Source: Azospirillaceae bacterium (lineage in GTDB: Bacteria; Pseudomonadota; Alphaproteobacteria; Azospirillales; Azospirillaceae). From it: a stretch of 39,640 nt of DNA. This document shows positions 7,874 through 16,134 of this stretch, piece after piece. Both the position numbers and the translations under genes were made by a program. Within the stretch, counting starts at the first letter, position 1, and each line of letters opens with the position of its first letter. Location: contig JARLIO010000039.1 of NCBI GenBank assembly GCA_031291675.1, positions 1-39,640 on the forward strand. Direction: 5' to 3'. The notes beneath the pieces are model-generated. The model did no database searches. It saw nothing but the letters and a program-made list of their open reading frames with translations, and had not been told where the DNA came from.

Positions 7874-8710
7874 ATGCAAGCCCAGATCCTTGACATCGCC
7901 ACCAGCGCGGCCATGCTCTATGCCGTCGCCGCCGGCCTTCTGGTGATTTTCGGTGTGATGAAGATCATCAATTTCGCTCATGGCGCATTCTTGACGCTGG
8001 GCGGCTATTGCGCCTTGCTGACCACCTGGGCGGGGATCAGCCCGTGGCTGGCATTTCCGGTCGCCGCCATCGTCGGCTTCATCATCGGGGCTCTGGTCGA
8101 GCGTTTCATCGTACGTCCGCTTTATCAACGGCCGCTCGATGCCATTCTGGCGACCTGGGGTCTGGGTATCATCCTGGGGCAAGTCATCACGCTGATTTTC
8201 GGGCGGGAAGTCCAATTTGTCCAAAGCCCGGTCCAGGGAACCGCGCTGGTGTTGGACACCGACTATTCGCTTTATCGATTGCTTCTGGTCCCGGGCGCGA
8301 TCCTGGTCGGCGTGGCGTTGGCGGCGTTGCTTCATGGGACCCGTCTCGGGCTGGCGGCGCGCGCGGTGATCATGAACGAGGCGCTGGCCCGGGGTCTGGG
8401 CATCGACAGCGACCGGGTCCGGTCCCTGACCTTCGGGCTCGGCTCGGCCTTGGCCGCGCTGGCAGGCGCACTGATCACGCCGTTGTCGAGCGTCGATCCG
8501 GCGATGGGCGTCCCTTGGCTGGTCAATGCCTTCATGCTTGTCATGGTCGCGGGCCGCTCGCTGATCAGTCTGATGGTGGCGACCGTCGTGCTGGGGGGCG
8601 CCCAGGTTCTGGTCAGCAGCTACGCCAGTCCCGTCCTGGGGGGCCTGACGATCGCCGTTCTCGCCGCCATCATCCTCCGCATCCGGCCTCAAGGATTCGC
8701 CCGTGACTGA
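7874..8710 (+). CDS. ABC transporter inner-membrane permease (LivH/UrtB type)
   Basis: A 278-residue, highly hydrophobic protein of the branched-chain amino acid/urea permease family. Characteristic segments are FGVMKIINFAHGAFLTLGGY near the N-terminus and RAVIMNEALARGLGID, the cytoplasmic loop contacting the ATPase, about two thirds along. It should pair with the permease half of the downstream fusion protein. Its stop overlaps the next start by 8 bases, indicating translational coupling. Confidence 0.87.
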   Translation: MQAQILDIATSAAMLYAVAAGLLVIFGVMKIINFAHGAFLTLGGYCALLTTWAGISPWLAFPVAAIVGFIIGALVERFIVRPLYQRPLDAILATWGLGIILGQVITLIFGREVQFVQSPVQGTALVLDTDYSLYRLLLVPGAILVGVALAALLHGTRLGLAARAVIMNEALARGLGIDSDRVRSLTFGLGSALAALAGALITPLSSVDPAMGVPWLVNAFMLVMVAGRSLISLMVATVVLGGAQVLVSSYASPVLGGLTIAVLAAIILRIRPQGFARD

Positions 8711-10577
8711 CCATGCTGATCATGCCGCTGAGTCCCCGGCCGCCGGGACCGTTGCGCCCCCCCGCGGCCTCGCGCCCGGTACGCTCGCCGCACGGCATCC
8801 GGTCGCGCTGGGAACCCTGCTCGCGCTGGGGGCGGTCAATGTCGCGCCCCTGGTCATCGATACCTATAGTGTCAATGTCCTGGTGCGCTCGTTCCTTTAT
8901 GCGGCCGTGGCGCTGACCGTGGATTTGTTGTGGGGCTATACCGGTATCCTGACCTTCGGGCAGTCGGCCTTTTTCGGCATTGGCGCCTATGCCCTGGGCC
9001 TGGCCTTCACCCATATCGGCCTGACGCCCGCGGTTGCGGTTCTGGCGCTGGCGGGGGCCGTTGTCGTCGCGGCGGCCGTGGCCGCGCTGACCGGCTGGCT
9101 GGCGTTCGGCTATGGCGTGTCGCCGATCTATGTCTCGGTCGTGACCCTGGTGCTGCCGATCGTGGCCACGCAACTGGTGTTTTCGGGGGGCACTTTTACG
9201 GGATCCAGCAGCGGCCTGTCGGGGTTCGATACCTTCGAGCTCGACCTGGAGGATTGGTTTCGGCTTGCCGGCTGTGGGCTGGTTCTGGCGACCGCCGCGG
9301 CCTGGCTGTTTGTGCGGAGCGACGCCGGGCGGGTCCTGGTCGCGATCCGGGAGAACGAACAGCGCTGCACTTATCTCGGGCTGCGAACCGCCCGGATCAA
9401 GATTGCGTTGATGATCGCGTGCGGAATCGTCGCGGCGATCGCCGGTTATGGTTATGCCGCGTACACCGATGTCGTTGCGCCGGAATTGACCGGCTTCGTC
9501 TTCGGGACCGAACTGGTGATCTGGGTGGCGCTCGGGGGACGGGGCACGTTGCTGGGACCGGTGGTCGGAACCATCCTGATCGACCTGACCAGCGCCTATC
9601 TCAGCGGCAGTTTACCCTTTATCTGGCAGTTGCTGCTCGGTGTCGCCTTCGTGCTGGTCATCGTCGCCCTGCCACGGGGCCTGCTGCCGGTGTTGGCGGC
9701 CGGCGGCCGGCGTTTCGCCGGCGCTGCGGCAGGCACCCGGGCGGCGGTGCTGCCGAACCTGGTCCCATTGGTGCCAACGCCGACAGCGGCGCCGGCCGAT
9801 GCCGGTGCTTCGGCGACACCGGCCCTGCGGCTCCGCGGGGTCACGCGGCGCTATGGCAGCCTTCAGGTGCTGCATGACATCAGCTTCACCGCCCATGCCG
9901 GCGAGTTGCTCAGCATCGTCGGACCCAATGGCGCGGGCAAATCGTCACTGATGCGGTGTATCGCGGACGGGCACGAACGCACCGGCGGGACCGTCGACAT
10001 CGCCGGGCATCCGATCGGCCGCCGGAATCCGGAGGCCTGCGTCGCGTTCGGTGTCGGTCGGAAATTCCAGGCGGCGTCGGTCTTCGATACCCTGACCGTG
10101 GCCGAGTGCCTGCGTCTGGCCCGGATGCGGCACGAGCCCCCCAGCCTGTGGCGACGCGCGAAGACGTTGCGATTGCCGGTCTCGGCGCTTCAGGTCGCCC
10201 AGGCCACCGGCCTGCTTGAGCATAGCGGGGAAGAAGCGCGGCATCTGTCCCACGGGCTGAAACAGGCGTTGGAATTGGCCATGGTGCTGGCGTTGGAGCC
10301 GACCGTCCTGTTGCTCGACGAACCAACCGCCGGATTGACCCGGCCGGAACGTCAGACCATCGGAACCATCCTGAGCGCGCTGACCCGCGACAGCGGCATG
10401 TGCGTCCTGTTGGTGGAACATGATCTCGATTTCGTGCGTGAAATCAGTTCACGCGTTGTCGTGCTGCATCAGGGCAAGCTCGCGCTTGATGGCACGGTTG
10501 CCGAGGTCGTCGGCTCCGATCTGGTCCGGACCATCTATTCCGGTGAAACCCATGCCCTCGGTGACGCTCATGGCTGA
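8703..10577 (+). CDS. fused ABC permease-ATPase (LivM-LivG type)
   Basis: A 624-residue fusion. Residues about 30-335 are a LivM/UrtC-type permease (GYTGILTFGQSAFFGIGAY near 78-96; RENEQRCTYLGL loop near 216-227). An Ala/Pro-rich linker (about 336-372) leads into a LivG/UrtD-type ATPase with Walker A GPNGAGKSS (407-415), a divergent signature LSHGL (515-519) and Walker B VLLLDE (535-540). The GTG start at 8703 overlaps the preceding stop. The frame is open throughout, so the fusion looks genuine. Fusions of this kind are known in the family but are less common than separate genes. Confidence 0.88.
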   Translation: MTDHADHAAESPAAGTVAPPRGLAPGTLAARHPVALGTLLALGAVNVAPLVIDTYSVNVLVRSFLYAAVALTVDLLWGYTGILTFGQSAFFGIGAYALGLAFTHIGLTPAVAVLALAGAVVVAAAVAALTGWLAFGYGVSPIYVSVVTLVLPIVATQLVFSGGTFTGSSSGLSGFDTFELDLEDWFRLAGCGLVLATAAAWLFVRSDAGRVLVAIRENEQRCTYLGLRTARIKIALMIACGIVAAIAGYGYAAYTDVVAPELTGFVFGTELVIWVALGGRGTLLGPVVGTILIDLTSAYLSGSLPFIWQLLLGVAFVLVIVALPRGLLPVLAAGGRRFAGAAAGTRAAVLPNLVPLVPTPTAAPADAGASATPALRLRGVTRRYGSLQVLHDISFTAHAGELLSIVGPNGAGKSSLMRCIADGHERTGGTVDIAGHPIGRRNPEACVAFGVGRKFQAASVFDTLTVAECLRLARMRHEPPSLWRRAKTLRLPVSALQVAQATGLLEHSGEEARHLSHGLKQALELAMVLALEPTVLLLDEPTAGLTRPERQTIGTILSALTRDSGMCVLLVEHDLDFVREISSRVVVLHQGKLALDGTVAEVVGSDLVRTIYSGETHALGDAHG

Positions 10578-11283
10578 GGTGATTCCGGCCCTGGAATGCC
10601 GCGGATTGTCCAGCGGCTATGGTGAGGCGGTGGTGATCCGTCATCTCGATCTGGTGTTGCGACAAGGTGAAACGCTGGCCTTGCTGGGCAAGAACGGCAT
10701 GGGCAAGAGCACGTTGCTGAAGACCGTGATGGGCTATCTGCCGGCTTTGGCCGGGACGGTCCGGCTGGAGGGCCGCACCATCAGCGGGTTGCCGCCGCAA
10801 CGGATCGCCCGCCAGGCGGTATCCTATACCCCGCAGGACCAGGCGTTGTTTCCGGATCTGAATGTCGGTGACAATCTGCGCCTGGTCGTTGATGACGAAC
10901 GCGCGCTTCGTACCGCCGTTGCCCATGTCGGCGGCTATTTTCCCTTCATCCCCGACCGGCTGACCCAGAAGGCCGGAACGCTGTCGGGCGGCGAACAGAA
11001 GATGCTGTTGCTGGCGCGCGCCCTGATCTCGGCGCCGCGGGTCATGCTGGTTGACGAAATCACCGAGGGGTTGCAGCCGTCGGTGGTCACGCGTCTGGTC
11101 GAGGTGCTGCGGGTCGAGCAGCGGCGCCTGGGGTTTTCCCTGCTTATCGTCGAACAAAATGTGCGCTTTGCCCTCGCCGTTGCCGACCGTTACGCGGTTC
11201 TGAAGCAAGGGGAGATTGCCGATCTCGGCGCGAGCGCCGACGCGGGCGCCGAAACCCGGATCATCGATCACCTTCGTCTTTGA
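10570..11283 (+). CDS. ABC transporter ATPase (LivF/UrtE type)
   Basis: A 237-residue ATP-binding subunit. Walker A GKNGMGKST is at residues 40-48, signature LSGGEQ at 138-143, Walker B VMLVDE at 158-163, and VDEITEGLQP is typical of LivF/UrtE. ATG 10570 overlaps the stop of the permease-ATPase fusion by 8 bases and was chosen over a longer open frame because family members begin just before the LECRGLSSGYG strand. With the fused ATPase it forms the asymmetric ATPase pair of the importer. Confidence 0.87.
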   Translation: MAEVIPALECRGLSSGYGEAVVIRHLDLVLRQGETLALLGKNGMGKSTLLKTVMGYLPALAGTVRLEGRTISGLPPQRIARQAVSYTPQDQALFPDLNVGDNLRLVVDDERALRTAVAHVGGYFPFIPDRLTQKAGTLSGGEQKMLLLARALISAPRVMLVDEITEGLQPSVVTRLVEVLRVEQRRLGFSLLIVEQNVRFALAVADRYAVLKQGEIADLGASADAGAETRIIDHLRL

Positions 11284-11377
11284 ACCGTCGCCAGGGCCAC
11301 GGCCCGGTCGCCCGGACCTGGCCTCGTGGCGCCCCGCCGCACCTGATTTGTGCCCCTCTCGTCGAAAGAGCTCGCCC

Positions 11378-11749
11378 ATGGCCTCCGACCCCTCGACGTC
11401 CCCCGATGACCCGTCATCCGGGTCCCGGTCTCCCGATTTCAGCGCGACCGATCAAAGCGAAGCCTCAGGCGCCGGCGCGCCCCTCCGGGCGCCTGGCTCC
11501 GCGCCACGGGACGCGCGGTCGCCGTCGCGACCGTACCCGTCCGCCATGAGTCAAGATCATGGCGGACGGGTATCAGGCTTCGAGATCGCGGGACTGGATC
11601 TGACCGCCGAACGCCGTGCCGCGATCGCGACCGCCTACCGCGATGTCGAGACCGCCCTGGCGGTCTTGCGCCGGCTCGATCTGACCGACGTGCCGCCGAT
11701 GATCATCTTCGATCCGATGTTGCCTTATCGACCGGGAGGCAAGTCATGA
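11378..11749 (+). CDS. AtzG-like small subunit (DUF4089 type), start uncertain
   Basis: The last ~55 residues (AGLDLTAERRAAIATAYR ... MIIFDP) resemble AtzG-like DUF4089 proteins, short helical partners of AtzE-type amidases similar in role to GatC. From ATG 11378 the product is 123 residues, but the first ~55 are Ser/Pro/Asp-rich and unlike the family. From ATG 11546 it is 67 residues, the usual family length. That ATG lies inside the left arm of a perfect 16-bp inverted repeat (11534-11572), which would hide it in RNA. The stop overlaps the next gene by 4 bases (ATGA), supporting joint production with the amidase. Confidence 0.6.
   Translation: MASDPSTSPDDPSSGSRSPDFSATDQSEASGAGAPLRAPGSAPRDARSPSRPYPSAMSQDHGGRVSGFEIAGLDLTAERRAAIATAYRDVETALAVLRRLDLTDVPPMIIFDPMLPYRPGGKS
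11534..11572. repeat. perfect 16-bp inverted repeat over the AtzG-like start
   Basis: The left arm TACCCGTCCGCCATGA (11534-11549) and right arm TCATGGCGGACGGGTA (11557-11572) are perfectly complementary, separated by a seven-base loop GTCAAGA. Both arms contain an ATG or CAT, and the in-frame ATG 11546 is inside the stem. No T-run follows. It could be a translational switch, an attenuator or a REP-like element. Confidence 0.85.
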
Positions 11750-13149
11750 GCGGGATACCGCGCGCCCGAACAATCGAAGCCCTTGCCCCGGTCCTGCGCG
11801 CGGGCCATCTATCCCCCGTTGATTTGCTCGAAGACTGTCTCGATCGTGTTGCGCAGTTCGACGGTCGGCTCGCCGCCTTCGTCGCTCTCGCCGATCATGC
11901 CCGCGATGACGCGCGCGCGGCCGAGCGGGAACTCCGCGCCGGTCATTGGCGTGGACCGCTGCACGGCATTCCGATCGCTCTGAAAGACAACTATCTGACC
12001 CACGACCTGCCGACCACGGCCGGCGCGCCGGGCATCGGAATCGCATTCCCGCGGATCGATTCGTACGCGGCGCGACGCTTGCGCCAGGCGGGCGCCATTC
12101 TGGTCGGCAAGACGCGAACGCACCAGTTCGCCTGGGGAACCACGACGCCACCAACGCGCAATCCCTGGGCGCCGGATCGCGTCCCCGGCGGTTCCAGCGG
12201 CGGGTCGGCGGCAGCGGTCGCCGCCGGAATGTGCGTCGCCGCGTTGGGCAGCGATACCGGCGGCAGCATCCGGATTCCCGCCAGCCTGTGCGGCGTGGTC
12301 GGCCTGAAAGCAACCTTCGGCCGCATCAGCCGGGCCGGCGTCATTCCCCATTCATGGTCTTTGGACCACGCCGGTCCGCTGACCCGCTGTGTCGCCGACG
12401 CCGCAACCCTGTTGCTGGCCCTGGTGGGCTACGATCCCGCCGATCCCGGCAGTGTCGACCGACCCGTGGCAAACTGGACGCTGGCATTGGACCAGCCGAT
12501 CCGCGGGCTGCGGATCGGCGTTTGCCGCAATCATTTTTTCGATTCCAATCAGTCCGGGGTCGAACAGGCGGTCGAGGCGGCGATCCGCGATCTGGCCGCT
12601 GCCGGCGCGGTCATCACCGACTTTCGGTTGCCGTTGCTGGATTTTGGTCTCGGGGCCATTTTCGCGATCGAACTGGCGTCGTCGGCCGCCTATCACGACC
12701 GGTCGCTGCGGGACGGGATCGTGGCGCATTTCGAGCCCGACGTCCGCACGCTGGTCGAAATGGGTCGGCTGGTCAGCGGCGCCGACTATCTCAAAGCCGA
12801 ACAATACCGCCATCGTCTCGCTCGGGATTTTGCCGACATTTTCCAGAAGGTCGACGTCGTGGTCGGCCCGACGACGCCCCTGACCGCGTGGCCGGTCGAT
12901 ACCCCGTCGGTCGCCATCGCCGGCGCGATGGAAAGCGTGCTCGCCGCATCATGGCGGCTGACCTACCCCTACAATCTCACGGGAATGCCGGCACTCTCGG
13001 TGCCATGCGGGTTCGACGCCGCGGGGATGCCGATCGGTTTGCAGATCGCGGGCCGGCCGTTCGACGAGATGGCGGTGCTGCGGGTCGCCCATGCCTATGA
13101 GCGCGACCACGACTGGAGCGATGCCGAGCCGGCTCTGACCGCCGCGTGA
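11746..13149 (+). CDS. AtzE-like amidase (amidase-signature family)
   Basis: A 467-residue amidase-signature hydrolase. The Ser-cisSer-Lys triad is Lys80 (IALKDN), Ser150 (GGSSGGS) and Ser174 (TGGSIRIP), with the usual 24-residue spacing between the serines. Directly preceded by, and overlapping, an AtzG-like small gene, it most resembles AtzE (1-carboxybiuret hydrolase-type) enzymes that work as an AtzG-AtzE complex. The actual substrate is not certain; a ureido or short amide compound brought in by the upstream importer is likely. It acts in the cytoplasm, as there is no signal peptide. Confidence 0.82.
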   Translation: MSGIPRARTIEALAPVLRAGHLSPVDLLEDCLDRVAQFDGRLAAFVALADHARDDARAAERELRAGHWRGPLHGIPIALKDNYLTHDLPTTAGAPGIGIAFPRIDSYAARRLRQAGAILVGKTRTHQFAWGTTTPPTRNPWAPDRVPGGSSGGSAAAVAAGMCVAALGSDTGGSIRIPASLCGVVGLKATFGRISRAGVIPHSWSLDHAGPLTRCVADAATLLLALVGYDPADPGSVDRPVANWTLALDQPIRGLRIGVCRNHFFDSNQSGVEQAVEAAIRDLAAAGAVITDFRLPLLDFGLGAIFAIELASSAAYHDRSLRDGIVAHFEPDVRTLVEMGRLVSGADYLKAEQYRHRLARDFADIFQKVDVVVGPTTPLTAWPVDTPSVAIAGAMESVLAASWRLTYPYNLTGMPALSVPCGFDAAGMPIGLQIAGRPFDEMAVLRVAHAYERDHDWSDAEPALTAA

Positions 13150-13223
13150 GCTGGAACAGGCATGATCGTGCGGACTCGCGGCGATGACGACGCCGACTGA
13201 TCGCTGAACAGGAGTTATTCGCC

Positions 13224-14108
13224 TTGCCGATTGTGGAAGACATCCCGGAAAGCCGGGTCAGGATCGCCTGTCTGCAGATGCGACCGGAATGGGGCGCGGT
13301 CGCCACGAACGTGTCACGCAGCGTCGGGTTGATCGCAGCGGCGGCTGCGGCCGGTGCGACCATCGTCGTCCTGCCGGAATTGTGCAGCACCGGATATGTC
13401 TTCGCTTCGCGTGACGAAGCGTTTGCCGTGGCGGAGGAATTGCCGCACGGGTCGACGGCGGTCGCGTGGATCGAGGCCGCCCGGCGTCATCGCGTGATCG
13501 TCGTCGCCGGGATTGCCGAGCGGGCCGACAATCGCCTCTATAATGCGGCGCTGATCGCCGGGCCCGAGGGACCGATCGGGATCTACCGCAAGAACCATTT
13601 GTGGGGCGCGGAAGCCTTGTTCTTCGAGCCGGGGAATCTCGGGTTTCCGGTGTTCCACACCGCGGCGGGCCGTCTTGCCGTGGCGATCTGTTATGATTTG
13701 TGGTTTCCGGAAACCTTCCGCATGGCGGCGTTACAGGGGGCCGATCTGCTGTGCGTACCGACCAACTGGGTCCCGATGGCGGCACAGTCCGATTCGTTGC
13801 CGGCCATGGCCAACATTCTGATGATGGCCGGCGCCCACAGCAATTCGCTGTTCGTCGCCGCGGCGGATCGCGTGGGCGTCGAGCGTGATCAGGCCTTCGT
13901 CGGCCGCAGTCTGATCGTGGATTGCGCCGGCTGGCCGGCGGCGGGCCCCGCCGGCGCCGATGCCGAAGAGATGATCGTCGCGGATGTCAATCTGGCCGAT
14001 GCCAGGCGCAAACGGCGTTGGAACGACTTCAATCAGATCCTGCGCGATCGCCGTACCGATCTCTATGATGAGATGCTGGGGACCGGTCTCAAACGCGGCT
14101 GGTATTGA
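13224..14108 (+). CDS. carbon-nitrogen hydrolase (nitrilase superfamily, amidase-like)
   Basis: A 294-residue nitrilase-superfamily protein with the catalytic triad Glu52 (LPELC), Lys123 (YRKNHLW) and Cys156 (ICYDLWFPE). The CYDLWFPE sequence is closer to amidase/carbamoylase branches than to true nitrilases. A TTG start at 13224 is supported by an AGGAG ribosome binding site (13210-13214) at good spacing. It sits between two amidase-signature genes and probably hydrolyses an amide or N-carbamoyl compound in the same route. Confidence 0.83.
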   Translation: MPIVEDIPESRVRIACLQMRPEWGAVATNVSRSVGLIAAAAAAGATIVVLPELCSTGYVFASRDEAFAVAEELPHGSTAVAWIEAARRHRVIVVAGIAERADNRLYNAALIAGPEGPIGIYRKNHLWGAEALFFEPGNLGFPVFHTAAGRLAVAICYDLWFPETFRMAALQGADLLCVPTNWVPMAAQSDSLPAMANILMMAGAHSNSLFVAAADRVGVERDQAFVGRSLIVDCAGWPAAGPAGADAEEMIVADVNLADARRKRRWNDFNQILRDRRTDLYDEMLGTGLKRGWY

Positions 14109-14138
14109 TGACGGCCGAACACGAAAAGGGACGACAGG

Positions 14139-15419
14139 ATGGACAGGATTCCGGGCGCGCTGGTGGCGGCACGCCGTATCGCCCAGGGAACGTTGACCGC
14201 GGAAAAACTGGTGGCCGCCTGTCTCGAACACATCGCCGAACGGGATGGCGCGCTGGCGGCCTGGCGCCATGTCGATCCGCTCCAGGCTCTGGATCAGGCG
14301 CGCCGGATCGACCGATCCGCCACGGGCGGGTTGCTGCGCGGTATTCCGGTGGCGGTCAAGGACAACATCGACACCGGGGATTTGCCGACGGGCTATGGTT
14401 CGGTCCTCTATGACGGCTTTCGGCCGCCGCGCGATGCCGCCTGCGTGACCTTGTTGCGCCGCGCCGGCGGTATCGTGCTGGGGAAGACGGTGTGCACCGA
14501 ATTCGCCTATTTCCATCCCGGACCGACCGTCAATCCCCATGACCCGGCGCGAACCCCCGGCGGTTCGTCATCCGGTTCGGCGGCGGCCGTTGCTGCCGGC
14601 ATGGTGCCGCTGGCGCTCGGCACTCAGACAGCGGCTTCGATCATCCGGCCGGCGTCCTTTTGCGGGTGTGTCGGTTACAAGCCGAGCTTCGGACGACTGG
14701 ACCGCACCGGCATCCGCCCGCTGGCCGACAGCCTCGACAGTTTGGGAATTCTGGCCGCCGACGTTGCCGATGCCGCGTTTCTGGCCGCGATCCTGAGCGG
14801 TCGCCCGCTTCCGGATTTCACCGACCGGGGCTTGCGCCCGCGAATCGGCATTTGCCGTACACCGTGGTGGCACCACGCGGAACCCGCGTCGCACGCGGCG
14901 CTGCTGGCGGCCGCAAACGGGCTGTCGGCGGCGGGTGCAACGGTCTTCGATGTGGCGTTGCCGCCGGCTTTCGACGGGTTGGTCGCGGCGCAGAGCCGGA
15001 TCATGGCGTATGAAGCCGCCCGGAGCTGTGCCGCCGAGATCGATACCGCACCGGATCGGGTCAGTGCCGCGCTGCATGGCCTGGTGGCGGAGGGCGAGCG
15101 GGTCGCCCCCGAAACCTATGACGCGGATCAACAAGCGGCGAATGACTGCCGGGCCCGCTTTCCCGATTTCCTGGCCGCCGCCGGGGTCGATCTTCTGGTC
15201 GCCCCCAGCGCGCTCGGCGAAGCGCCGATTGGATTGCGGAATACCGGTGACCCGCTGTTCTGTCGCGCCTGGACGTTGCTGGGTTTACCGTGTGTCACCG
15301 TACCCGGCCAACCCGGTCCATCGGGGTTGCCGGTCGGGGTCCAGGTCGTCGGCGCTTTTCGGGATGACGACCGCTTGCTGCGGGCCGCCGACTGGATCGC
15401 GGCGGTGATCAAGCCGTGA
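14139..15419 (+). CDS. second amidase (amidase-signature family)
   Basis: A 426-residue amidase-signature protein. The triad is Lys74 (VAVKDNID), Ser143 (GGSSSGS) and Ser167 in TQTAASIIRPASFCG, replacing the more usual DTGGSIRIPA. That variant defines a subgroup with a different substrate pocket from the AtzE-like neighbour. It is the last gene of the operon and converges on amiR, 51 bases away. The substrate is unknown; the context suggests a product or alternative substrate of the imported amide. Confidence 0.8.
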   Translation: MDRIPGALVAARRIAQGTLTAEKLVAACLEHIAERDGALAAWRHVDPLQALDQARRIDRSATGGLLRGIPVAVKDNIDTGDLPTGYGSVLYDGFRPPRDAACVTLLRRAGGIVLGKTVCTEFAYFHPGPTVNPHDPARTPGGSSSGSAAAVAAGMVPLALGTQTAASIIRPASFCGCVGYKPSFGRLDRTGIRPLADSLDSLGILAADVADAAFLAAILSGRPLPDFTDRGLRPRIGICRTPWWHHAEPASHAALLAAANGLSAAGATVFDVALPPAFDGLVAAQSRIMAYEAARSCAAEIDTAPDRVSAALHGLVAEGERVAPETYDADQQAANDCRARFPDFLAAAGVDLLVAPSALGEAPIGLRNTGDPLFCRAWTLLGLPCVTVPGQPGPSGLPVGVQVVGAFRDDDRLLRAADWIAAVIKP

Positions 15420-15470
15420 CGGGCGCCGGCTGCCGTGACGCCCGGACCGCCGCACGGCTTGGGACCGCGG

Positions 15471-16133
15471 TCACTTGTCTGACGGGCGACGGGCGGTGAT
15501 GCCAATCTCGGTGAGCAGGCTATGGGCCTGCACCATGGCGTTGGCGACCGCGACCAGCGGCTGGCGTTGCTCCATCGCACGACGTTGCAAGGTCTGGTAG
15601 GCCTCCTTCTCGGTCAAATCGAGGCTTTCCATCAAAATCCGCACCGAACGTTCGATCTCACGGCGGCCGCGCAGGGCATCCTCCAGCTTGACGATCTTCT
15701 GCTGCAACCGCTGCTCGGCCCGATAGGTCGCCCGGGCGGTCACCAGGGTGCTGAGGATGCCGAACGGCCGAATCGGTTTGGTCACCACGCCCTGGACGTT
15801 CGCGTCGATCATATGGTCGAGGATGGCGGGATCTTCGTAATCGACGATGGCGATCAGTCCATAGGGTCGCGGCCCCTCGTGGGCCGCGAGCTGAGCGAAG
15901 GTCCGCCGCTCGGTCACGCAGAACACCATGTCGGCGGCGATGGCATGGTGGACCGGTAACGGCCATTCGATTTGGGTATGGCAACCGATTCGCCGCAGCT
16001 GGCGGACCAGTTCCTCGCCGTCATGGTCTTCGGGGTGAGCGACCAGGACATGGAGGTCCCGCAGTGTCCGCAACAGCGATTTGTTGGAGGCCGGCGGCGA
16101 TCGCACCTTGCCATTGCGGGGTTCGGTCGCCAT
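15471..16133 (-). CDS. amiR: AmiR-like ANTAR-domain response regulator (antiterminator)
   Basis: A 220-residue protein with an N-terminal pseudo-receiver domain (LHVLVAHPEDHDGEELVRQL) that lacks the normal acidic phosphorylation pocket, a coiled linker (EQRLQQKIVKLEDAL), and a C-terminal ANTAR RNA-binding domain (REIERSVRILMESLDL to LLTEIG, about 155-205). In Pseudomonas, AmiR is held inactive by AmiC and, when the amide binds AmiC, prevents termination in the amidase leader. The start at 16133 lies one base after the amiC stop, so the two are coupled. Its likely target is the leader at about 6407-6623. Confidence 0.82.
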   Translation of the reverse strand: MATEPRNGKVRSPPASNKSLLRTLRDLHVLVAHPEDHDGEELVRQLRRIGCHTQIEWPLPVHHAIAADMVFCVTERRTFAQLAAHEGPRPYGLIAIVDYEDPAILDHMIDANVQGVVTKPIRPFGILSTLVTARATYRAEQRLQQKIVKLEDALRGRREIERSVRILMESLDLTEKEAYQTLQRRAMEQRQPLVAVANAMVQAHSLLTEIGITARRPSDK

Positions 16134-16134
16134 C

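Noticed and set aside
15420-15470. Bidirectional terminator between the second amidase and amiR
   Set aside because: Only a 6-bp stem with a 13-base loop and a 10-base palindrome are visible, with no T-runs.
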